This document shows positions 1-8,361 of a DNA stretch of 64,000 nucleotides, piece after piece (the stretch's first letter is position 1; each line of letters begins with the position of its first letter). A program made the position numbers and the translations under genes. The stretch lies in the NCBI GenBank assembly GCA_051252005.1, contig JBPOEZ010000001.1, positions 310,001 through 374,000 on the forward strand, given 5' to 3'. The notes under the pieces were generated by a model that made no database searches, was not told where the DNA came from, and saw only the letters and a list, made by a program, of their open reading frames with translations. The stretch comes from JACOMS01 sp051252005. Its GTDB lineage: Bacteria; Pseudomonadota; Alphaproteobacteria; Caulobacterales; Maricaulaceae.

Positions 1-628
1 CGCCTTGGCTTGAGCGAAGGAGGGTGTTGGTGTTCTTGCGAGTACGCCCTTTCCATGTGAAATTTTTCTGTCCGAAATAGTGATAATATCGGCGGTGGTT
101 TGTGAGCAAGGCGGAAGCGAGCTTGGCCATATCGCGCGCTGTCGTGGTTTGCTCTGGATCGGGCAGGCCGTGCGGCGTCATAAAGGTTGTGTTCTGCATG
201 TTCAATTCGCGCGCCTTGGCCGTCATGAGGGCGGCGAACGCGGTATCGGATCCGGCGATGCGCTCGGCGAGGACGACCGCGGCGTCATTGGCGCTGCGGA
301 CGGTAAGCGCTTGAATAGCGTCGTCCACGGTAATTTTTTGTCCCGTTTTAAGGCCTAAGCCATATGGCGGTGTTGACGCGGCATGACGCGAAACGGTCAT
401 GGGTTCATTGATTTTGAGCGTGCCAGCGTTGAGCGCGTCAAACGTCAAATAGAGCGTCATGACTTTGGTGAGAGACGCAGGATAGCGCGCGCCGTCAACT
501 TGGCGGGCATGGATAATCTCGTGCGTGTCAGCGTCGACAACGATAGAGGCGTAACGCTTCACCTGCGCAGCGTGAGCGGCGCTGCCAAAGGCAAGCCAGC
601 ACATGGATATGAGCAGCAGAAAGCGCAT
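1..628 (-). CDS. D-alanyl-D-alanine carboxypeptidase, PBP5/6 (DacA/DacC) family, C-terminus beyond window
   Basis: Reading the minus strand from the ATG at 628 gives an open frame of about 209 residues that runs off the left edge, so the gene is partial. It opens with a signal peptide (MRFLLLISMCWLAFGSAAHA) and then shows the serine peptidase S11 signature: the SLTK tetrad (SxxK nucleophile) near residue 52 and SAN (SxN) near residue 113. These enzymes trim the terminal D-Ala from peptidoglycan stem peptides in the periplasm. The KTG motif and any C-terminal membrane anchor would lie outside the window. No other start codon lies in frame just upstream. Family assignment is firm; the exact paralogue is not decidable. 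Confidence 0.9.
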   Translation of the reverse strand, partial: MRFLLLISMCWLAFGSAAHAAQVKRYASIVVDADTHEIIHARQVDGARYPASLTKVMTLYLTFDALNAGTLKINEPMTVSRHAASTPPYGLGLKTGQKITVDDAIQALTVRSANDAAVVLAERIAGSDTAFAALMTAKARELNMQNTTFMTPHGLPDPEQTTTARDMAKLASALLTNHRRYYHYFGQKNFTWKGRTRKNTNTLLRSSQG

Positions 629-682
629 GATTGTTTGGGCCGGCCTCGTGATGATTCTTACCCGAAGGTTAACGGAAACGCG

Positions 683-698
683 GTTACTTAAAGGTTAA
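683..698 (-). promoter_or_regulatory. CtrA-like box upstream of the carboxypeptidase gene
   Basis: On the minus strand the bases read TTAA, seven bases, GTAAC, one mismatch from the CtrA consensus TTAA-N7-TTAAC. It lies about 55 bp upstream of the carboxypeptidase start at 628. CtrA control of envelope genes is well known in this lineage, but a single near match is weak evidence. Confidence 0.28.
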
Positions 699-738
699 TT
701 TTCGAGACTATGTGCAGTAGCGGGTTTAGCGCGGCGTG

Positions 739-2592
739 TTAGCTGGCTTTGGACATTCGGCGGCTAATAATAGCATTTTGGATAGCTGTTATTTGTGCGA
801 ATAATTGTTCTTTTGTGTGGGGGCAGGGCAAGCGGCTAACATTGTTTGGCATGTTGACTTTGGATAAGGTTTGCTCTCCGCGTTCATCAACGAGTGCTAT
901 GATGGGGGCTTGCAAAAAGGCAGGGTTTTTTGCGGCCATATCGATAAAGGCGAGGGACTTTTTCGTCACGCCGCGGGTGTCGAGCACCATTGCCGGCAGG
1001 CTTTGATTTTCTTTGATGATCGTATTTAAATGCTCAATCAAAGCGACTGAGAATGGGATAAACGTTACGTTGAATTCGGAATCCTCTAACAGGTCGGTTT
1101 GATCGCCGCGCGGTTGGTCGTTCTGGCCAATGAATAGCACCTCTTGCGCCGCCGAGAGCTTTGATCTCGATGGGAGCGGTATTCGCGGCTTTACGTTTTT
1201 ATCCCCGGCGAGGTATTCGCCGCTTTCGGGGCCTTGAATGGATATGAGAGGGAGCTCTACCCAAAAGGTAGAGCCTTTGCCGAAGGTTGAAAGCACCCCG
1301 ATTTTTCCTTGCATCATTTCTACGAAACGCTGCGTGATGGCGAGACCTAAGCCTGTACCGCCAAAATTACGCGTGATCGTGCCGTCTGCCTGGGTGAAGC
1401 TTTCGAAAATTGCGTTGAGGTTTTCAGGTTTTATGCCAATGCCTGTGTCGGTCACTTCAATACGAATATTGTTTTTTCGGCCAGGCAGAACGTTAATTGA
1501 AATAGAGCCCTGTTCGGTAAACTTTATTGCGTTGCCGACGAGGTTCAATAGTATTTGGCGTACGCGGCCATCATCTCCGAGAACCCAGGGGCTCAAGGAA
1601 TCTGAGTAATGGGTGATAAGCCGTATGTTTCGGTCCTTAACTTCCGGAGAGAGAAGAAGCTCGATATCAGAAAGGATATCACGTAGGTTAAACCGAGTGG
1701 AGGTGAGGGTCATTTTCCCGGCCTCAATTTTGGAGAAGTCCAGAATGTCATTGATGACCGTTAGTAGGGCATTGCCGGATTTCTTAATCGCAGAGACAAA
1801 ACGGCGCTGATCTTCATCCAAATTTGTATGACTTAAAACATCCGATAGGCCTAAGACACCGTTCATTGGGGTTCTGATTTCATGGCTCATATTGGCTAGA
1901 AACTGTGATTTACTTTCCAGCGCGTTTTGAGAGTTTTTAGCGAAAACGCGCATCGTGTAATCATAGGATGTGAAGGTCATAACAAGTATGTAAAATGCCA
2001 CGCCGTAGGCAATGAAGGCATCAGCGAGCGGGTTCAAATACGAACCTATATCGGGCAGCGACAGGACATCAAAATGATTGGCCATCGCCATAGCGGCTGT
2101 AATAGCTAAGTGTACAAGTACGAGTAAAAAGCCTTTTACGCCGCCCACTACGCTGTAGAATAAGACGATAGGGATGACTATGACAGGCAGGGCTGGAGAA
2201 TTTGGAATCCCGCCTGTGAAGGCTATGGAAGATAAAACGGCTACACAAACCATACTTAAAAACAAAGCACAGGCGAGACGAAATTTCCCTGTAAGTGTTA
2301 ACTTTCGAAGCCCCCACAGAGAAAACCACATCATTGTAAGCGGAAACCCGAATATGAGCTTAACAGACGTGTTCATAACGAGGTCGCCTGAGATAAGGAA
2401 AACCAATAAAAGCAGGATGACGAGGACTTGTATGGAATGCGAGACGAGATGAAGGTTTCTCGCGCGGAAGTGCAAGTCATGGTCATGACCATATAATTGC
2501 TTAAGAGCCATTAGCTCTAAAGCGATGCGCTGCTTGTATTTTTCGAGCGTTGGAAACACACATTGACCTTTGTTAAGTCCCAAGCCTACCAT
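739..2592 (-). CDS. Membrane hybrid histidine kinase with a degenerate C-terminal receiver
   Basis: The 617-residue protein has several hydrophobic segments between about residues 52 and 210 (a 5-6 helix sensor membrane block), then a HisKA domain with the H-box FLANMSHEIRTPMNG (phospho-acceptor His about 237) and an HATPase_c domain with the N-box, DTGIGI and GGTGLGLAI motifs. A further 130-residue tail resembles a receiver (VLFIGQND, VLDTRG, APIIALVDE) but the acidic pair at its start is missing, so phosphotransfer through it is doubtful. It is transcribed toward the carboxypeptidase gene and is divergent from the MBL lipoprotein gene. No cognate regulator lies next to it. Signal and target are unknown. 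Confidence 0.88.
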   Translation of the reverse strand: MVGLGLNKGQCVFPTLEKYKQRIALELMALKQLYGHDHDLHFRARNLHLVSHSIQVLVILLLLVFLISGDLVMNTSVKLIFGFPLTMMWFSLWGLRKLTLTGKFRLACALFLSMVCVAVLSSIAFTGGIPNSPALPVIVIPIVLFYSVVGGVKGFLLVLVHLAITAAMAMANHFDVLSLPDIGSYLNPLADAFIAYGVAFYILVMTFTSYDYTMRVFAKNSQNALESKSQFLANMSHEIRTPMNGVLGLSDVLSHTNLDEDQRRFVSAIKKSGNALLTVINDILDFSKIEAGKMTLTSTRFNLRDILSDIELLLSPEVKDRNIRLITHYSDSLSPWVLGDDGRVRQILLNLVGNAIKFTEQGSISINVLPGRKNNIRIEVTDTGIGIKPENLNAIFESFTQADGTITRNFGGTGLGLAITQRFVEMMQGKIGVLSTFGKGSTFWVELPLISIQGPESGEYLAGDKNVKPRIPLPSRSKLSAAQEVLFIGQNDQPRGDQTDLLEDSEFNVTFIPFSVALIEHLNTIIKENQSLPAMVLDTRGVTKKSLAFIDMAAKNPAFLQAPIIALVDERGEQTLSKVNMPNNVSRLPCPHTKEQLFAQITAIQNAIISRRMSKAS

Positions 2593-2605
2593 GTGAGTCT
2601 TAAGG

Positions 2606-2619
2606 TCATTTTAAAATGA
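2606..2619. promoter_or_regulatory. 14-bp perfect palindrome in a divergent intergenic region
   Basis: TCATTTTAAAATGA is a perfect palindrome lying between the divergent histidine kinase gene (start 2592) and the MBL lipoprotein gene (start 2700). Its position suits an operator, but AT-rich palindromes arise by chance and no regulator is linked. Confidence 0.25.
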
Positions 2620-2699
2620 TTGTGTTTATTCGCGGCCGGTTGAAGACCTTGTTATGGTTTGGTCTGTAGTGCGGTGTCCATAGGATTAATGGAGGTTTT

Positions 2700-3701
2700 G
2701 TGCGCCAAATATCGTTTAGAAACGCTGTAGTGTTTTGCGTAGTGGCTGGATTATCCGCGTGTAGCGCCTCTGTGGATAAAAACGTCTCACAGGTAGCGGA
2801 TCAAGCCTGTGATGTTAGTTTCGTTCTTCTTGGAACTGGTCAAGATGCAGGCGTCCCCCAGATCGGAAACCCTCAAGATCCCGCTTGGCGTGACCCGCAA
2901 AAGCGCTTGCTCGCGACGTCTGCTGCTATCATCGACCAGAGATCAGGCCAGCGCTACTTATTTGAAGCCACACCGGACATAAGGGAACAAATTCAAGCTT
3001 TGGACGAGCTGTTGCCCGACGGAGAAAATGCAAGCGATAGTCCGTTAGGCTTATCAGGCGTGTTTATAACCCACGCTCATATTGGGCATTATGCGGGTCT
3101 TATGTTTGCAGGGCGAGAGTCGGCCGGAACTCAAAACCTTCCCGTTTACGCCATGCCGCGTATGACGGAATTTTTGGCGTCTAACGGCCCTTGGTCGCAG
3201 CTTGTGACGCTAGGCAATATTTCGCTTATGCCCCTCGAAGAGCGCGTGTCCGTCAAAGTGGCGGCGGATATTGGCGTCCGGCCTTACACTGTGCCGCACA
3301 GAGACGAATATTCAGAAACGGTGGGGTTTGTTATCTCTGGCCCCGCAAAGTCTGTTTTGTTTCTGCCTGATATTGACGATTGGGGAACATGGGAGCGAGA
3401 GCACGGTGTGCGCATCGACGATATGATCAAAGCGGTGGACTGGGCGTTTGTCGATGCGACCTTTTATGATGATTATGAGCTTCCGGGGCGGGATATGTCC
3501 GCGATTCCGCATCCGCGCGTGTCAAAATCCATGGACCGTTTTGACAGTTTGCTAGAAACTGACCGCGCCAAAGTTCGTTTCATTCACATCAATCATACGA
3601 ATCCCGTTAGATTTGACAGCTCCTCGCAAAGTAAAATTATGACCGAGAGAGGCTACAAAACCGCCAAGCGCGGGCAAAGCTACTGTTTGTCCGGTGAATA
3701 A
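2700..3701 (+). CDS. PqqB-like metallo-beta-lactamase-fold lipoprotein
   Basis: The start is GTG at 2700 behind a clear GGAGG. The protein has 333 residues with a lipoprotein signal peptide ending in LSAC (Cys 21), so it is probably anchored in the envelope. The body follows the PqqB subgroup of MBL-fold hydrolases: an N-terminal VLLGTGQDAGVPQIG strand-loop, the metal motif THAHIGHYAGL, a distal DIDDWG, and an INHTNP motif near the C-terminus. PqqB acts in pyrroloquinoline quinone biogenesis, yet no other pqq gene is present and PqqB is normally cytoplasmic, so this is better read as an exported MBL hydrolase of unknown substrate. Related envelope lipoproteins are usually annotated as MBL-fold metallohydrolase or pyrroloquinoline quinone biosynthesis protein B. 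Confidence 0.8.
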   Translation: MRQISFRNAVVFCVVAGLSACSASVDKNVSQVADQACDVSFVLLGTGQDAGVPQIGNPQDPAWRDPQKRLLATSAAIIDQRSGQRYLFEATPDIREQIQALDELLPDGENASDSPLGLSGVFITHAHIGHYAGLMFAGRESAGTQNLPVYAMPRMTEFLASNGPWSQLVTLGNISLMPLEERVSVKVAADIGVRPYTVPHRDEYSETVGFVISGPAKSVLFLPDIDDWGTWEREHGVRIDDMIKAVDWAFVDATFYDDYELPGRDMSAIPHPRVSKSMDRFDSLLETDRAKVRFIHINHTNPVRFDSSSQSKIMTERGYKTAKRGQSYCLSGE

Positions 3702-3760
3702 GCCCTGAAAAAAGCATTCCTCCCCTTTTCATGGGCAGATCTAGCCCCTACCTTAGGGCG

Positions 3761-4129
3761 ATGATTGACTACCAAAATATAGAAATGGCTGGCCCGAACG
3801 GGCCTGGCAAGAACACACCTGGCGGTGATGAAGGCGAAGAGCGCGGCGTTGCGATTAAGTCGCGGCCCAAGACCAAGAAGCCCTCTATGTACCGCGTGCT
3901 TTTGATGAATGACGACTATACGCCCATGGAGTTTGTTGTCTCTGTGCTGATGGGCGTCTTTCAGAAAAGCGGCGAAGAGGCCACGCGGATTATGCTGGAT
4001 GTTCACCAATCGGGCGTCGGGACTTGCGGCGTTTACACGTTTGAAATCGCCGAAACCAAAGTTGGGCAAGTGATGGACGCAGCCAAACGCAACCAACACC
4101 CGCTCCAGTGTACACTCGAAAAAGAGTAG
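3761..4129 (+). CDS. clpS: ATP-dependent Clp protease adaptor ClpS
   Basis: The conserved ClpS core begins at KPSMYRVLLMNDDYTPMEFV and continues through the DVHQSGVGTCGVYTFEIAETK segment, which holds the N-degron pocket and ClpA-binding surface. ClpS delivers N-end-rule substrates to ClpAP. It sits 59 bp upstream of clpA on the same strand, the usual arrangement. The start is uncertain: ATGs at 3731, 3761 and 3785 are all in frame and none has a convincing ribosome binding site. 3761 is taken here because it gives a normal-length disordered N-terminus before the conserved core. Confidence 0.93.
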   Translation: MIDYQNIEMAGPNGPGKNTPGGDEGEERGVAIKSRPKTKKPSMYRVLLMNDDYTPMEFVVSVLMGVFQKSGEEATRIMLDVHQSGVGTCGVYTFEIAETKVGQVMDAAKRNQHPLQCTLEKE

Positions 4130-4188
4130 TCCGCTTGAAAAATTTTAGAAAGTCCCCAACTATGGCTTTCGAAAGGAAATACTAGATT

Positions 4189-6519
4189 ATGGCTTCATTT
4201 TCCCCTGTACTCGAAGATACCATCCATCGCGCGCTGACATATGCCAGTGACCGCAAACATGAGCTTGCTACGCTAGAGCATCTTTTACTCTCATTGCTTG
4301 ATGACAAGGACGCGAACGCGGTCATCAAAGCTTGCGACGTTGATGTGGAAACACTTCGAACTGACATTACCCAATATCTTGATGATGATCTTGAAAGTTT
4401 GATCGTCGAAGAATTCGAAGAAAGCCGCCCAACGGCAGGCTTCCACCGCGTGATACAGCGCGCGGTCATTCATGTGCAATCCTCTGGCCGCGAAGAAGTA
4501 ACAGGCGCGAATGCTTTGGTTGCGCTTTTTGCTGAGCGCGAGTCGCACGCCGTGTACTTCTTGCAAGAACGCGACATGACTCGCTACGACGCCGTCAATT
4601 ATATCTCCCACGGTATTGCTAAGAACGGCGAGAACATGGTGTCTCGCCCGATTAAAGGCGCGGACGACGAAGCGCTTGGCGAAGATGCGAAGCAGCCCGA
4701 TCCGCTTGAAAGCTACACCGTCAATTTGAACCAAAAAGCGCGCGAAGGCGATATTGATCCGCTGATTGGCCGCGACGAAGAGGTCGAGCGCTGTATCATG
4801 GTGCTCTCGCGCCGCCGCAAAAATAACCCACTTCTTGTGGGCGATCCAGGCGTGGGTAAAACCGCCATTGCCGAAGGTATTGCCCGCCGCATAGTCAACG
4901 AAGACGTGCCGGAAGTATTGGCTGATGCCACTATATTCTCGCTCGATATGGGCGCGCTTCTTGCTGGAACACGCTACCGTGGTGATTTCGAGGAGCGGCT
5001 AAAGTCCGTGATGAACCAGCTTCAGGAAACCCCTGGCGCGATACTTTTCATTGACGAAATTCATACTATCATCGGCGCGGGTGCGACGTCCGGCGGCGCG
5101 ATGGATGCGTCCAACCTTTTGAAGCCTGCTCTGCAAAGCGGCAAGCTTCGCTGCATGGGCTCGACGACCTATAAGGAGTACCGTCAGCATTTTGAGAAAG
5201 ACCGCGCTTTGTCTCGCCGCTTCCTTAAAATCGATGTGCCTGAGCCGACCGCCGAAGATGCTGTGAAAATCCTCATGGGCCTTAAAACCTATTTTGAAGA
5301 GTTCCACAAAATTGAATATACGGACGAAGCCATTGAAGGCGCCGTGACACTCGCGGTGCGCCATATTACGGACCGTAAGCTGCCTGACAAGGCGATCGAT
5401 GTGATCGACGAAGCGGGCGCACGTCAACGGCTTTTGCCCGAGAAAGAGCGCAAAAAAACCATCACGATCAAAGAGATCGAGAATGTGATTTCTAAAATTG
5501 CGCGCATACCGCCAAAGAGCATTTCCCGCGATGATGAGAAAGCGCTTAAGAGCCTTGCTATGGATCTTAAACGCATGGTGTTTGGCCAAGACGACGCGAT
5601 TGAACAGGTCGCGGCGGCCGTCAAATTGTCCCGCGCAGGATTACGCGAGCCTAATAAGCCTATTGGGTCTTACCTCTTTGCCGGGCCAACAGGCGTGGGT
5701 AAAACCGAAGTCGCGAAACAGCTTGCGATGACGCAGGGGCTTGAGCTTCTACGGTTTGATATGTCTGAATATATGGAACGCCACACGGTGTCTCGCCTGA
5801 TTGGCGCGCCTCCCGGCTATGTCGGATATGATCAGGGCGGATTGCTCACCGATCAGGTCAACCAGAACCCGCATTGCGTGCTCCTCCTTGACGAGATCGA
5901 AAAAGCGCACCCAGATATTTATAATATCCTGCTCCAGATCATGGATAATGGCACGCTCACCGATACGAATGGCCGGACGATTGATTTCCGTAATGTGATT
6001 GTCATTATGACGACTAATGCGGGCGCAGCAGACGCGCAGAAATCCGAAATCGGCTTTGGCCGCGGCCTGAAAACCGACGAAGCGGAAGAGGCGATTAAAC
6101 GCCGATTCTCTCCGGAATTCAGAAACCGCCTCGACGCCGTTGTTCACTTCGCGCCGCTTGGCACGGACGTGATTTCCCGCGTGGTTGATAAGTTCATCAT
6201 TCAGCTCGAAGCGCAGCTTTCCGAACGTAAGATCATGTTCGAATTGTCCAAAACGGCGAACACATGGCTTGCGAAAAAAGGCTACGATAAACGCTACGGC
6301 GCGCGTCCGCTGTCCCGCACCATACAGGAATATATCAAGAAGCCTTTGGCCGATGAAATCCTGTTCGGGAAGCTGAAAAAAGGCGGCCTTGTGAAAGTTG
6401 GTTACAGCAAAAAAGAGGATGGCCTAACCTTCAAAATCCTCAAGCCAGAACAGCTAAAGATCGAAGGCCGCAAAGGCGGCAAAGGCCTCCCCGCGCCAAA
6501 ACCGACTGAGGATGCTTAG
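4189..6519 (+). CDS. clpA: ATP-dependent Clp protease ATP-binding subunit ClpA
   Basis: 776 residues with the full ClpA architecture: N-terminal Clp repeat domain (about 1-145), first AAA+ module with Walker A GDPGVGKT near residue 218 and Walker B ILFIDEIH, second AAA+ module with GPTGVGKT near residue 498 and VLLLDEIEKAH, and the C-terminal D2-small domain. The IGFG loop (SEIGFGRG) that docks on ClpP is visible. It unfolds substrates for ClpP, including those presented by ClpS encoded just upstream. Length and motifs are normal, and there is a GAAAGG-type ribosome binding site before ATG 4189. A strong terminator follows. Confidence 0.97.
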   Translation: MASFSPVLEDTIHRALTYASDRKHELATLEHLLLSLLDDKDANAVIKACDVDVETLRTDITQYLDDDLESLIVEEFEESRPTAGFHRVIQRAVIHVQSSGREEVTGANALVALFAERESHAVYFLQERDMTRYDAVNYISHGIAKNGENMVSRPIKGADDEALGEDAKQPDPLESYTVNLNQKAREGDIDPLIGRDEEVERCIMVLSRRRKNNPLLVGDPGVGKTAIAEGIARRIVNEDVPEVLADATIFSLDMGALLAGTRYRGDFEERLKSVMNQLQETPGAILFIDEIHTIIGAGATSGGAMDASNLLKPALQSGKLRCMGSTTYKEYRQHFEKDRALSRRFLKIDVPEPTAEDAVKILMGLKTYFEEFHKIEYTDEAIEGAVTLAVRHITDRKLPDKAIDVIDEAGARQRLLPEKERKKTITIKEIENVISKIARIPPKSISRDDEKALKSLAMDLKRMVFGQDDAIEQVAAAVKLSRAGLREPNKPIGSYLFAGPTGVGKTEVAKQLAMTQGLELLRFDMSEYMERHTVSRLIGAPPGYVGYDQGGLLTDQVNQNPHCVLLLDEIEKAHPDIYNILLQIMDNGTLTDTNGRTIDFRNVIVIMTTNAGAADAQKSEIGFGRGLKTDEAEEAIKRRFSPEFRNRLDAVVHFAPLGTDVISRVVDKFIIQLEAQLSERKIMFELSKTANTWLAKKGYDKRYGARPLSRTIQEYIKKPLADEILFGKLKKGGLVKVGYSKKEDGLTFKILKPEQLKIEGRKGGKGLPAPKPTEDA

Positions 6520-6551
6520 AGGCTAAACCTTAGTTTGCTAAACTAGATTGA

Positions 6552-6581
6552 CCCTCTCCCTTCGCGGGGGAGGGTTTTTTT
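6552..6581 (+). terminator. Rho-independent terminator after clpA
   Basis: A 9-bp stem (CCCTCTCCC with GGGGGAGGG, one G-T pair), a five-base TTCGC loop and a run of seven T follow the clpA stop by 32 bp. This isolates clpSA from the GTA cluster that starts downstream. Confidence 0.88.
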
Positions 6582-6810
6582 ATGGCAATCTAGAAGCCTG
6601 TGATTCACCACGTGGTTGTTTTTAATTTAATCCCTGTAACTTATTAATCCTCATCTACCATTTTTAAAAACAGAGTAAAAATAGTGGCTTATAAGAAATA
6701 AAAGGAATATAATCCTCTCTCGGTGAGGTTGGGCTATAAATGCTCATCGTCGTTAATGCGTCTGCGGTTTGTGCTTCGGCCCGAACTGCCGCTTCACCTT
6801 TGAGATTTAT
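6582..6810 (+). promoter_or_regulatory. AT-rich leader and presumed promoter of the GTA cluster
   Basis: This stretch is markedly more AT-rich than its surroundings and holds no convincing gene. It contains a perfect TATAAT at 6708-6713 without a good -35 hexamer (GTGGCT/TGGCTT region), and a 10-bp palindrome ACCACGTGGT at 6607-6616. A 24-codon frame (ATG 6739, stop 6812-6814) ends overlapping the ATG of the portal gene and could be a leader peptide. No terminase remnant is recognisable here. Confidence 0.4.
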
Positions 6811-8001
6811 ATGAAAATGCCTTTCTCGGCCTTGCTGTCAAAAGCCAGCGGCCCGCCTCCTGATGCTGATCAAAAATCAGCCCCAAATTCATCTACGCCC
6901 TTAGTCGCGTTGCAGCTCTCCAGCGGGGCGTCGTGGAGCCCGCGCAATTATGCAGGGCTGTCTCGCGAGGCCTATCAGCGCAACCCTATTGCCTATCGCT
7001 GCGTGCGTCTTGTCGGCGAAGCGGCGGCGTCCGTTAGGCTCTGCGCGCGCAGAGGAGACAGTTGCTTGCCAGATGATCCGGCGGGCTCGCTCCTCTCTCG
7101 CGGCATGTCCGGACAAACCGCCGCTGATGTTATGGAGAGCTTTTATGGCTACCTGCAAGTAAGCGGGAACGCCTATCTTGAAGCGGCTATGATTGGCGGC
7201 GCGCCTAGCGCGCTCTACGCGCTGCGGCCTGACCGCATTAGCGTGCAGACAAACCGCGAAGGCTGGCCTTGCGCGTATAGTTATGAGGCCAATGGGCGGC
7301 GCAAAAGCTTTGCCTGTGATCCGGCTTCCGGCCGTTCTGCGCTGTTCCATATGCGCCTGTTTGATCCGCTCAGCGATACGCAGGGGTTCTCCCCTTTGGA
7401 GGCTGCCGCGCAGGCCGTGGACATTCACAATGAGGGCGGGCGCTGGACGAAGGCGCTGCTCGATAATTCTGCGCGGCCAAGCGGAGCGCTGATTTACAAG
7501 GCCGGAGAAAGCGGGCAATATATGTGCGGCGATCAATTTGACCGTATTAAGGCCGAGCTTGAAGGCGCCTATTCCGGCGCGCGCCATGCGGGGCGGCCTA
7601 TGGTGCTAGAGGGCGGTTTGGATTGGAAGTCTATGAGCCTATCGCCCGCCGATATGGATTTTCTTGAGGCTCGCCGCGAAGCCGCGCGAGAGATTGCTTT
7701 GGCGCTTGGCGTTCCGCCTATGCTGCTAGGCATTCCGGGGGATAATACTTACGCCAATTACAAAGAGGCGAACCTCGCCTTTTGGCGGCAAACCATCATT
7801 CCGCTTGTGACGAAAACCGCGCGCGGCATGGAAAGCTGGCTTCGGCCTTGGCTCGGCGATGACCTCTCTATTCACGCAGATTTCGACGCTGTCTCGGCGC
7901 TTTCCGAGGAGCGCCGGATGCTGTGGGAGCGCCTGTCCGCGGCGACGTTTCTCAGCGACGCGGAACGGCGCGATCTTGCCGGATTAGAGCCGCTATCATG
8001 A
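6811..8001 (+). CDS. GTA portal protein (RcGTA g3, HK97-type)
   Basis: About 396 residues of the HK97 phage portal family. Recognisable blocks include NPIAYRCVRLVGEAAASV, a central SPLEAA helix region, the ALGVPPMLLGIPGDNTYANY segment and AFWRQTIIPL. The portal forms the ring at the unique capsid vertex through which DNA passes and to which the head-tail connector binds. An upstream TTG at 6769 would add 14 residues, but ATG 6811 (MKMPFSALLSK) fits the family better. It is the first gene of the cluster: the terminase genes that normally precede it are absent, and clpA is the next gene upstream. Confidence 0.93.
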   Translation: MKMPFSALLSKASGPPPDADQKSAPNSSTPLVALQLSSGASWSPRNYAGLSREAYQRNPIAYRCVRLVGEAAASVRLCARRGDSCLPDDPAGSLLSRGMSGQTAADVMESFYGYLQVSGNAYLEAAMIGGAPSALYALRPDRISVQTNREGWPCAYSYEANGRRKSFACDPASGRSALFHMRLFDPLSDTQGFSPLEAAAQAVDIHNEGGRWTKALLDNSARPSGALIYKAGESGQYMCGDQFDRIKAELEGAYSGARHAGRPMVLEGGLDWKSMSLSPADMDFLEARREAAREIALALGVPPMLLGIPGDNTYANYKEANLAFWRQTIIPLVTKTARGMESWLRPWLGDDLSIHADFDAVSALSEERRMLWERLSAATFLSDAERRDLAGLEPLS

Positions 8002-8237
8002 GCGCAAAGCCAAACTTTGACCGCACCATTACCATAAGCCTGATCATTACGATCCTGATCCAGACAGCAGGCGCGCTTTTATGGGCAGGAGCCGCCGAAG
8101 CGCGGATTGTTATGCTCGAAGAAAAAATGCGCCAAGGCCGGTTGGTGGCTGAGCGATTGGCGCGGCTAGAAGAACGGGCGGCTATTGCCCAAGGCTCGCT
8201 CGAGCGGATCGAGAAGCGTTTGGACGAGAAACGGTAA
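7998..8237 (+). CDS. Small membrane protein at the g3.5 position of the GTA cluster
   Basis: The ATG at 7998 overlaps the portal stop as ATGA. The 79-residue product has one hydrophobic segment (about residues 11-32, ISLIITILIQTAGALLWAG) followed by a charged, probably helical coil (EARIVMLEEKMRQGRLVAERLARLEERA). RcGTA-type clusters carry a small gene (g3.5) at this same place. Its function is not established; the single helix plus coiled coil recalls small phage membrane proteins. A longer reading from 7923 would lie inside the portal gene and is unlikely. Confidence 0.75.
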   Translation: MSAKPNFDRTITISLIITILIQTAGALLWAGAAEARIVMLEEKMRQGRLVAERLARLEERAAIAQGSLERIEKRLDEKR

Positions 8238-8245
8238 TAAAAAAA

Positions 8246-8335
8246 GTCATCCCGCGCTTGACGCGGGACCTTGCAGTCATTGGGCGCGCAACTCGCGAAG
8301 TCCCGCATCTACGCTGCTGCTTCGTGCGGGGTGAC
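8246..8335. repeat. Intergenic hairpin repeat (GTCATCCCGCGCTTGACGCGGGAC family)
   Basis: The element begins GTCATCCCGCGCTTGACGCG, itself a hairpin (CCCGCG..CGCGGG), and ends GCGGGGTGAC, which is complementary to its start with one mismatch, so the whole 90 bp can fold into a cruciform. It fills most of the gap between g3.5 and the prohead protease gene. A related copy occurs at 43961 between groES and groEL. Such repeats are common between genes in alphaproteobacteria. Confidence 0.75.
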
Positions 8336-8361
8336 GGCCTTTTAAACATTGGAAACCCCCT

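Noticed and set aside
2700..3701. Assignment as pqqB
   Set aside because: The protein carries a lipoprotein signal and no other pqq genes are present, so only the fold family is claimed.
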